Assembly: GCA_043228905.1 (NCBI GenBank) | Contig: JBHGNT010000003.1 | Span: 6,696,001-6,760,000 of the forward strand | Reading direction: 5' to 3' | DNA length: 64,000 nt | Source: Azolla caroliniana | Lineage: Eukaryota > Polypodiophyta | Part shown: positions 20,811 through 28,989 of the stretch, one piece after another | How positions within the stretch are numbered: position 1 is the stretch's first letter | How the letters are laid out: every line of letters begins with the position of its first letter | The notes under the pieces: model-generated | What the model was told of the DNA's origin: nothing | Seen by the model: only the letters and a program-made list of their open reading frames with translations | The model's database searches: none | Translations under genes and position numbers: made by a program

Positions 20811-23800
20811 CGGGACCTCAAAGGGTTCATGGAAACGGAGACGGGACGAAAGATCAAGTGCCTGCGGTCGGATGGCGGGAAAGAGTACTTCTCCGGTCAA
20901 TTCAACGGTTATCTACAACAAATGGGAATTCGGCGCGAATTCAGTTGCAGATACACGCCGGAGCAGAACGGCGTGGCCGAGAGGAAGAATCGGTCAGTTG
21001 TGGAAGCGGCACGGGCAATGCTGGAGGAGAAGAGCTTGCCCAAGTTCTATTGGGCTGAGGCGGTAAGGACCGCGGTATACATCCAGAACCGGATCGGAGA
21101 CAAAGTGTGGGTGCACGAGCAATATTTCGAAACGAAGCCGAACTTACGACACTTGAGGGTGTTTGGTAGCATTGCGTATGTGCATATACCAAAGGAGAAA
21201 AGGAGGAAGCTGGATGCAAAGTCCGAGAAATGCATCTTGGTTGGTTACTCGGACGAGCAGAAGGGTTATAAGTGCTATAACCCTCGCACCAAACAAGCGC
21301 GTGTCAGCCGCGACGTTGTGTTTGACGAGTCCGCGTCCTGGTACCTGCCCCCGACTACGAACCTCGACTCCAATCCGAGCTTTGACGATGAGGTCAGCGA
21401 GGCCGAGATGCCTCCGGATGAGCCCGAAATCGAGACCCGCGAAGAGAGTCCGATTTCACTCCGGTTAAGTGGACCGATTGGACGACTGAGTCGGTACGAC
21501 CAGTCCGATGAAGAGCCGGCGAGTAGTGGAGACTTGGCTGTGCATTCCCCGCACAGGAAGCCGAGGAGACGGCTTACGCGCAAAGAGAAAGGGAAGAAGA
21601 AGGTGTCGGATTCCGGCACGGAAAGGAACGAGTCAGATCGACGCGAGTCTGACTCCGAGGGAACCGGTGACGGGTCTTTAAAGATGAAGACTGCGTTGAC
21701 CGAGAAGGCCTCGACATCGGCTAATACGAGATTACGCCGATCTACCCGCTAGAAGAATCCTGTTTTGCGGTTTGGATACAACGAGTACATGGCGCATCAT
21801 TATGCGTACATGACCCGTGTAGCGGAAGTGCGTGAGCCGGAGAGCTACGTAGAAGCGGCTAAAGACGCGAATTGGCGTGCCGCGATGGAGGAAGAGATGC
21901 ACGCATTGGTAGAGAACGAGACTTGGGACCTGGTTGACGCACCAAGAGGGGTAAAACCGATCGGGTGTAGGTGGGTGTACAAAGTCAAGTACAACACCGA
22001 TGGCTCGGTCAACTGGTACAAGGCTCGGCTAGTGGCAAAGGGCTATGCGCAGAAGCACGACATCGACTACGATGAGACATTTGCGCCGGTCGCGAAAATG
22101 ATGACCGTTCGTGTTTTGCTCGCAGTAGCCTCGGCCAAGGAGTGGCACCTACATCAAATGGATGTAAAGAATGCGTTCCTGCAAGGTGACCTTGAGGAAC
22201 AAGTGTACATGGTACAACCCCCCGGATTTCACTCCGGAACGAAATCCTCGGCAGTATGCCGACTGAAGAAGTCCCTTTACGGACTGAAGCAAGCCCCGCG
22301 TGCCTGGAACGCGAAGATCACGCAACAACTGCGTCGGATGGGCTTCGTCGCGTCAAAATCGGACTCCTCCCTGTTCATCCGGAAAGGTCGACTCGGACTG
22401 GTTAGTATTATACTATATGTCGATGACTTGGTCATCACCGGCGCCGACCTAGGCGAAATCGACCGTGTGAAGCTCCAGCTTGCGGCATCGTTCGACATGA
22501 AGGATCTGGGGGACCTTCATTACTTCCTCGGGATCGAAGTGATCCGTACCCCCGAAGGCATATTGATCAGCCAACGTCATTACGTGCTGAGTATGCTCTT
22601 CAAACTCGGGATGGCCGACTGTAAGCCCGTCTCGACTCCTCTGGACAGAACCATCAAGCTTCGTCCCGATACGGGAAAGGTATGCGACCCGACGAGGTTC
22701 CGACAAATTGTCGGAAGCCTCATATACTTGACCATCACCCGACCCAACCTCAGTTATCCGGTCGGGGTGATCAATCAGTTCATGGCGCGACCTACCGAGG
22801 AGCACCTTTAGTGTGCGCAACGCGTACTGCGGTACGTAAGTGGCACTAAGGACCGAGGACTGCTATATCGGACCGGTGCAACCGCGCAATTAGTCGGCTA
22901 CACCGATGTTGATTGGCCCGGCCACGCCGCCGATCGCCGATCCACGTCCGGATACGCGTTCTCCCTCGGGAGTGCCGCGATCGCGTGGAGCAGTAAGAAG
23001 CAGCCGACAATTGCACTGTCGAGCACCGAAACTGAGTACTGAGGAGCGGTTGTCGCGACATGCGAAGCCATATGGTTGAAGTGGCTACTTAAGGACCTGC
23101 AGGTGGAGGTGTCAGATCCGACGACGATCTACTGCGACAACCTCAGTAGCATCCAGCTCGCGAAGAACCCCGTTTTCCACGCACGGACCAAGCACATTGA
23201 GGTGCACTACCATTTCTTCTGTGAGCGTGTCCTTTCCGGTGAAGTCGAACTTCAGTACGTGCCGACGGATCGGCAGACTACCAACATCTTCACAAAGCCT
23301 CTTGGTCTGGACAAGTTGCGGCAATTCTCGGGTGCACTCGGGTTGCATCACCTCGACGTGCCAAACTTAAGGGGGAGAACAGTCCCGAACGACCAAGCAA
23401 GGCAACAGGAAAGGAGCGGACACCGCGACACCGAGTCCGAGTCGGTTGACTCAGTTGTCGAGTTCGACTTCGGATCGACTAAAGAAGTCGAGGGCGGACC
23501 CACGGAAAAGTCCGAAAGCGGACAGAAGGGGAGCAGCCGAAGAAGAGAGCCGAAGCCAACCACGCATGGGGGAGATGACGCAATCAAGGGCGAGAAGACC
23601 GAAGACGAGTTGGAGACAGCCAACTCGGACGATAGCGAAAACCGATAGGAAGTAGCCGAGTCGGTTCGGATGTTTGATTCAGACACGTTGAATCAACCGA
23701 GGCCCAAGCGGAAGAAAAGGCAGCAGAAGAAGTGTCGACACTGCAACAACATAAGAGTTGATACGGGCCACATGAGCAGACATTGCCGACCGGAAGGGTC

Positions 23801-23846
23801 GAAGCGCACAGAGTCGAACAGGTTGAGGAGCGCGAGCGAGGCGTGA
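20811..23846 (+). pseudogene. Copia-A integrase C-terminal half, RT, RNase H and 3' extension (broken)
   Basis: Continues the interrupted integrase (RSDGGKEYFSGQF; catalytic Glu region TPEQNGVAERKN), then a Ser/Glu-rich linker, RT (LLAVASAKEWHLHQMDVKNAF, YVDDLVITG) and RNase H (YTDVDW, ALSSTETEY, TKHIEVHYHF). In-frame stops: TAG 21750, TAG 22809, TGA 23040, TAG 23646 and TGA 23844. Each of the first four can be derived from CAG or CGA by one C-to-T change. After the normal copia end (DKLRQFSGALGLHHLDVPN) the same frame runs ~160 more codons: an acidic/Ser-rich tail, a basic tract RPKRKKRQQKK, and a Cys/His motif of form CX2CX8HX4C. That extension is not standard for copia pol. Confidence 0.88.
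23368..23377 (+). other. Internal polypurine tract of Copia-A
   Basis: AAGGGGGAG directly after the RNase H coding end resembles the usual copia PPT that normally abuts the 3' LTR. Here the LTR starts about 530 bp later, next to a second tract. Confidence 0.55.
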
Positions 23847-23897
23847 AGCCAGGAGGAACTGGAGCTGTGAAGATCCCGAAGAGCCTCAAGTTGAGCT

Positions 23898-23907
23898 TGA
23901 GGGGGAG
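23898..23907 (+). other. Polypurine tract adjoining Copia-A 3' LTR
   Basis: TGAGGGGGAG lies immediately before the LTR start at 23908, the expected position for the plus-strand primer. Confidence 0.85.
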
Positions 23908-24290
23908 TGTTGAGAGACAAGCTCAACATCGGCCGGATCAGCTGAAGAAGCCGAGGACCGATCGGTTAGGCCGAGTGCGTAAACCGGGAGGCCGTTAGGA
24001 AAGATATTCCGTGAGGAATATATTTGGGAGTTAGTGTAGGAGCTCTTAAAGAGCATTGAAGTACGGTCAGTACTTCGGTCAGTCCTTCGAGGACTTGTAT
24101 TAAAGTGTTCATAGAACACACATATGTATATAGCGTTGTATCGAGATTGAGTGAGTTGTTGAATATAGTTCTTGTGTTTTATCTCTCTGTCTCTCCCGCG
24201 TATACTGCGTAAACTCAAGCTCTCCATTAAACCTGAGTGTTCTTCCTTCTATTCTATCTTTATACTTGCTTCCGCACACTACTTTCTACA
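23908..24290 (+). repeat. Copia-A 3' LTR (383 bp)
   Basis: Colinear with the 5' LTR, lacking 15 bp (the GATTGGTTGGGACC region) and with about five substitutions. Followed by the target duplication TTTTC at 24291-24295. Confidence 0.95.
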
Positions 24291-24295
24291 TTTTC

Positions 24296-24408
24296 CCTAT
24301 TAGGGTTTTCCACATAAACATCCTATGTATTTCCTTGTGTACTCTCCATTTCCCATTTTTGTGTTTCATTCTTTTTGAAGTGATTCAAGATTCGGTTGTG
24401 GCCGAGCA
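24296..24408 (+). repeat. LTR-C remnant, right part
   Basis: Continues 6063-6478 across the Copia-A insertion: AGGGTTTTCCACATAAACATCC through CGGTTGTGGCCGAGCA, colinear with the Copia-B LTR end. The exact right edge is uncertain; homology fades at about 24408. Confidence 0.75.
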
Positions 24409-25904
24409 ATACTCTTCGTTGTCGTGCCTTACGGCTCCGGATCGTTGTGTGAGTCGGGTGGGAACCACCGAGGTTTTGGACTAGGAGGAAAGAAAATTCT
24501 AAGGCAATTAAGAATATGAAATATATTGTAAGAAAGAAAGATATAAAAAAATTTGTGAATACCACGAGTATAGTGTATTAGTGAGTAATCAAATTAAGAG
24601 AGAAAAATAGTTAGCAAATTCGTGAATCCCACGATTATATTATATTAATCAACCCTTGTAAAATAATCAACAACCTCTATACATCTTTCTCTCTTCCTTA
24701 TATAGTGTTGGAAGAGTCTAAGTTTATCACCATAGATTGACCCATGCGTGATATTCTTGAGATTCGACATCCGTAATATTCGTGGTATTCGAGAATAGAA
24801 AATGGCCCTAAGAATATTATAAAACCATTCATTTACATATACATATACACACATACATACATACACATACATATATACACACATACACAAACATATATAT
24901 ACATATACACACACATACATAGATACATATATACACACATACATAGATACATATACACACACATACATAGATACATATACACACACATACATATATGTGT
25001 ACACAGACATACATCAATAATTAATTAACTCATTAATATAATGATTAATTTACTATTAACTAATTAATTCACTTAAACATTAATTGATTCACTAATACAT
25101 TAATTAATTTACAAATACATATCTTAATTCATTAACACATTAATTAATTCATTGGAAAATATTAGTTAATTAATTAATAATCAATTAATGCATTAATAAT
25201 TAATTAATTAGGGCTTTGGCAAAACTTAGGGTTTCAGTGAAACTCTGAATTTGCAGCGGACAACAGGATGTAGGATTAGGTAGAGCATGAGAGGGAGTCG
25301 ATGACGCAGGCCAAAAAGAAGAAATTTTGTCGAAATTAGGATTATGACAGAAATTAGGGTTTTCTGTCGAAACCCTAATTTCTGGCCGAGAACAGGATAT
25401 AGAGGGAAGCGAGGGTGTAAGTAGCACGCAGAGGGAGTAGGGTGAGGCGTCTTTGCTTCCTGTTGGCCACTGTTCATTCGCTCGTAAATAAAACACAATT
25501 TTATTTTTTTTATTTTATTTTTAATTTCAAAAAGAAGAAGAAAATGAATATATTTACGTGTATTCGTATTCCTATTCGTATGGATTCATGGGGCCTGCCC
25601 CACGAATGCGAATATTTCAATCTATGTTTATCACATGCAAGCATCATGCTTTTTCTATCTTTAGTTTTCATGCACACTGCATGTGCATGATTAGCTTTCT
25701 ATCTCATATTTTCTTTTAACTCGAGTGATGCATGAATAACTTTTGTACCATGCATGTCTAGAAATTTTACAGGATAAAGTTTAGTATAACTTTAAAATTC
25801 ATAATACCCTACTATAATGATAAAGCTTAACATTATTAACATGGAGGTGCAAGGTTTGAATCTTGCCCTATGCATGTAATATATATATTTTTATACTTTC
25901 TTCT
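24409..25904. other. AT-rich DNA with microsatellites, no gene
   Basis: Contains two similar stretches with GTGAAT(A/C)CCACGA at about 24555 and 24621, a (CA/TA)n array at 24836-25008, and a TTAATTAATTCATTAATACA tract at about 25018-25215. A piece with repeated 'AATTAGGGTTT' at 25205-25380 gives no convincing frame. A short tRNA-like B-box phrase GGTTTGAATCTTG occurs near 25853. Confidence 0.6.
24836..25008. repeat. CATA/CACA microsatellite
   Basis: About 170 bp of CATACATA, ATATACACAC and ACATAGATAC units. The apparent Val/Tyr/Cys-rich ORFs on the minus strand are shadows of it. Confidence 0.9.
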
Positions 25905-26244
25905 ATTTACAAATATGTCTCTTCATCCGGTGAGAGACTCTCACCGACCTTCTTCATCCGGCTCTTTCCAGTTTTGCTTCATCCGGTGCTTGATAGTTTT
26001 CTTTGTCCGGTTCTTACCGGGACCTCCTTACCGATCTCTTCGTCCGTTTCTCACAGACTCTCACCGGCCTTCTTCATCCGGCTCTTGCCGGGTCTCCTTA
26101 CCGGTTTCGGTCCTTACCGGTTCCTTCTTCCGTTTTCTTTGTCCGGTTCTTACCGGGTACTCCATGTCCTATCCGGGGAGACCAAAAATGTAAATTTTCA
26201 CGTAGTGTGCGAATTACACTACGACAACGCAATTCCTCACAAAC
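25905..26244. repeat. Degenerate LTR remnant with hairpin array
   Basis: Resembles the Copia-B LTR as read on the plus strand: an ACAAATATGTCTC.TCATCCGG start and a TATCCGGGGAGACCAAAAATG end. Between lie CCGG-bounded inverted repeats: 25928-25946 (9-bp arms, one-base loop), 26007-26020 (CCGGT/ACCGG), 26078-26091 (CCGGC/GCCGG) and 26143-26156 (CCGGT/ACCGG), the last three with the same TCTT loop. Confidence 0.6.
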
Positions 26245-26256
26245 TAGTATCAGAGC
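26245..26256 (+). other. Degenerate initiator-Met PBS-like motif
   Basis: TAGTATCAGAGC differs by one base from the copia PBS and follows LTR-like sequence. Probably a relic of an old element's 5' end. Orientation relative to the preceding LTR remnant is not settled. Confidence 0.45.
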
Positions 26257-26269
26257 GAACAATACACAA

Positions 26270-26490
26270 TGAAAAACACGACTTACAATTGGTGTCACAA
26301 TGGAGTGTGGTCACCCACTAACTACATGGCTAGTGCAATAGTCTCTCTCTTTCTCTCTCTTGTAATTAGCTTTTAGTAGAAATTTGTGTGAAAAACACAC
26401 ACGACTTACAATTGGTGTCACAATGGAGTGTGGTCACCCACTAACTACATGGCTAGTGCAATAGTCTCTCTCTCTCTCTCTCTCTCTTTG
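26270..26490. repeat. Two tandem ~120-bp copies ending in CT tracts
   Basis: Copies at 26271-26391 and 26392-26490 share ACGACTTACAATTGGTGTCA through GGCTAGTGCAATAG, then run into (CT)n. The reverse complement of this unit resembles 32601-32727, which follows the LINE at 28990-32606, so these may be 3' tails of a LINE or SINE family in minus orientation. Confidence 0.8.
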
Positions 26491-28677
26491 AGTAGAAGAA
26501 TATGGGAAGTTACTCAACAATTTATCCAAACGCAAGAGAAAGCACATGCATGTGCTAAATTTTGGGGAAATCTAAAGGGAAAACGTGTTGAGAGTTATGG
26601 TGACTTAACTCTTCACGACTTGTCTATGCATTGTAAGAATTTATATGAGTTATCTCTTGCCGGAAAGATGATGTGTTATGGTTCTCTTTCACATATGCCT
26701 TCCTTCTTTACAATTGAAGATATATGCATAGGACTTAAGAAATTGGCCTCTCGAAAGGCAAGCGATCTTCAATGTATAAAGGCTGAAATGCTCAAATGGA
26801 CGGGAAAGGAAGCACATATATGGATAAGCGATATGTTTAATGATGCATTGCAACATGGTATGCCGTACGATTGGACTACAAATTGGATCAAACCTTTACA
26901 TAAAGGTGGAGATATAAATAATGTAAACAATTATCGAACCATCATGGTTGGCTCATTAATGGCAAAACTATTTGGATGTATAATGGAATCAAAGATAAGT
27001 GTATGGGCTGAAAAAAGTGGTAAGAGAGCTTATGGACAAGCTGGCTTTCGGAAACACCATAGCACCATTGATCACCTTATCACCCTTCGAGTATTAATGG
27101 AGGAAAGTCGCCTTAGAGGTAAAGGTTTATATTGTTGCTTTGTAGACTTCAAGAAAGCTTTTGATATGGTACCTCGTGAGCATCTTTGGAGGCGAATGGA
27201 AGAACTTGAGGTGCCAAGTGAATATATGCTTGCAATTTCCCGAATTTATGAGAAGGTTATATGTTGTGTGCGCATGAAAGACAAACTTTCAGATTTTTTC
27301 AAAAGCACTATTGGTGTTAAGCAAGGATGCCCACTCTCACCAACACTATTTGGTCTATGCATTGATGAATTGGAAGAAATGGTTACCAAGTTTGCAAAGG
27401 AAGAATGTGTTGAAGAAGTTGCCATTGGGAATGTTGTGATTATGCTTTTGCTATATGCAGATGACGTAGTGCTTTTTGCAAATACTTTAGGAGATGCACA
27501 AAAGCTTATGAAGGCATTGGAAAAATTTTGCATGCATACTAAATTAAGTGTCAATAGCTCTAAAACAAAGATTATGCTTGTGAAGAGCCAAAAAAGAGAT
27601 AAACCATGCATTATGTACAACAATGAGCCACTTGAATGTGTGGAAAGCTTCAAATATCTTGGCCTTGAAGTTCCTTCAAATCATAGATGGAATGAATGTG
27701 CTACACGCCGCTTAGAGGCGGGCAAACGAGCATACTATGCATTTGAGAACACATGCAATCTTGGAGATATTAAGTGTTGGGTCCTCAAGAAATATCTTTT
27801 TGACACTTTGGTGACACCAGTTCTTCTCTATGGGGTGGAAGTATGGGGCGGTAGCATCCCTAAGTCTATGTGGAAAGAGTTTGAAAATGTCCAAAAGCAT
27901 TTTCTTACCAAGTTTCTACAAGTTAAGAAACAAACGTCCTACACCCTCCTCCTCCTTGAAACGGGATCGCTTCCCATTGAGATCATGGCCATGGAAAGGG
28001 TTGTTGAATACATGCTTAAGGTTCAAAAAAGTCCCTCACATCGACTTCCTAGAATTGCGTGGGAAGCAAGCAAAAAGATCCAAAAGACGCATAAAAGCAA
28101 AATTTTGTGTTCCGGTTGGATGCAAGATATAGAAAAATGGTTTGGTAGATGGGATGCGAGACACTTGCTTCATGATGCATCATTAGATTCCTCTGTAAAT
28201 GAGGCATTTTTGCAACGCCAATGTATCATGACATGGGACAAATGTGGAGGCTCACGCTTCACACATTATACTACACATGTTGCACCTAACTACAAAACCA
28301 TATTCTTTGCGGAACGGGGAAATCGTACACATCCATACATGTTAGAGCCCATACCGTTATCTGCCATTCGAACCATTGCTTCCATGCGACTTAGCTCACA
28401 TGCATTGCGATGTGAAACAGGGCGTTGGGGTACAAGTGATGAGAGTGGTCGGCTATGCACACTTTGCCCTAAACAAGTTCGCGAGTCTGAGTATCACACT
28501 TTGATACAATGCTCTGCCTTTGATCATATTCGACCATGCTTTCCACATCTCTTCGATCGAGCCCAATCTTTGCATGAATTCCTCTCACAACCACAATGTG
28601 CACTCTCGATTGCAACATTCATTGGTAAAGTTCTTGAACATCGAGAGTCATTACTCACTTTCACACGTATCACGTGA
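26449..28677 (+). CDS. LINE-type reverse transcriptase ORF without endonuclease
   Basis: An uninterrupted frame of over 740 codons. The first ~20 codons are translated CT repeat, so the true N-terminus is uncertain (ATG 26449 used). RT motifs are in order: IKPLHKGGDINNVNNYRTI; GFRKHHSTIDHLITLRVLMEE; CCFVDFKKAFDMVPR; GVKQGCPLSPTLF; catalytic YADD at 27454-27465; KYLGLEV. The C-terminus carries a Cys/His cluster (LCTLCPKQVRESEYHTLIQC), as in many non-LTR elements. No APE endonuclease lies upstream. It may be a 5'-truncated LINE that kept its frame, or a conserved coding sequence; lack of stops over 2.2 kb is notable beside decayed LINEs. Flanked on both sides by (CT)n plus CTTGTAATTAGCTT. Confidence 0.8.
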   Translation: MASAIVSLSLSLSLSRRIWEVTQQFIQTQEKAHACAKFWGNLKGKRVESYGDLTLHDLSMHCKNLYELSLAGKMMCYGSLSHMPSFFTIEDICIGLKKLASRKASDLQCIKAEMLKWTGKEAHIWISDMFNDALQHGMPYDWTTNWIKPLHKGGDINNVNNYRTIMVGSLMAKLFGCIMESKISVWAEKSGKRAYGQAGFRKHHSTIDHLITLRVLMEESRLRGKGLYCCFVDFKKAFDMVPREHLWRRMEELEVPSEYMLAISRIYEKVICCVRMKDKLSDFFKSTIGVKQGCPLSPTLFGLCIDELEEMVTKFAKEECVEEVAIGNVVIMLLLYADDVVLFANTLGDAQKLMKALEKFCMHTKLSVNSSKTKIMLVKSQKRDKPCIMYNNEPLECVESFKYLGLEVPSNHRWNECATRRLEAGKRAYYAFENTCNLGDIKCWVLKKYLFDTLVTPVLLYGVEVWGGSIPKSMWKEFENVQKHFLTKFLQVKKQTSYTLLLLETGSLPIEIMAMERVVEYMLKVQKSPSHRLPRIAWEASKKIQKTHKSKILCSGWMQDIEKWFGRWDARHLLHDASLDSSVNEAFLQRQCIMTWDKCGGSRFTHYTTHVAPNYKTIFFAERGNRTHPYMLEPIPLSAIRTIASMRLSSHALRCETGRWGTSDESGRLCTLCPKQVRESEYHTLIQCSAFDHIRPCFPHLFDRAQSLHEFLSQPQCALSIATFIGKVLEHRESLLTFTRIT

Positions 28678-28768
28678 AATGTAATATTTTTGGTCTCATA
28701 GGTCATATTTGATCTCCGAAGACGATAATATAATCTATCTATCTATCTATCTCTCTCTCTCTCTCTCT

Positions 28769-28939
28769 CTTGTAATTAGCTTACCCTAGTGGTAAGTCGT
28801 TTACACTACTAGGACTACATTTTGGGTTCGAAATCTAATTTTCTCACCTCTCTATTACTCCACATATATCGTTTACACTACTAGCACTACATCTTGGGTT
28901 CAAAATCTAATTTTCTCACCTCTCTATTACTATATATCT
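28769..28939 (+). repeat. tRNA-like SINE with duplicated B-box segment
   Basis: Box A-like TAGCTTACCCTAGTGG (28777-28792) and box B-like GGTTCGAAATC (28825-28835) are spaced as in tRNA-derived SINE heads. The 72-bp segment from 28798 is repeated at 28870-28939 with a degenerate second B box (GGTTCAAAATC, 28897-28907). A (TCTA/CT)n tract precedes it. It does not fold as a complete tRNA, so it is not called as one. Confidence 0.55.
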
Positions 28940-28989
28940 TTTATTTCACTAGATGGCACTCTGGAATGTAGGGTTGAACCCATCACCAC

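Larger units (their letters stand above)
6479..24290 (+). mobile_element. Copia-A: Ty1/copia retrotransposon, degenerate, hosts Copia-D
   Basis: LTRs 6479-6876 and 23908-24290, PBS matching initiator-Met tRNA directly after the 5' LTR, purine tract before the 3' LTR, and a perfect 5-bp target duplication TTTTC (6474-6478, 24291-24295). Gene order gag, protease, integrase, RT, RNase H is Ty1/copia. The two LTRs differ by a 15-bp deletion in the 3' copy and about five substitutions, four of them G in the 5' copy and A in the 3' copy. Coding is broken by stops, one frameshift, and by Copia-D inserted after 8653. It is itself inserted in LTR-C. Confidence 0.95.

Noticed and set aside
24645-25017. 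Tyr/Val/Cys-rich membrane-like ORFs
   Set aside because: Translated CATA/CACA microsatellite.
28777-28835. A functional tRNA gene
   Set aside because: Box A and B are present, but no consistent acceptor and anticodon stems can be drawn, and the segment is duplicated; SINE is more likely.
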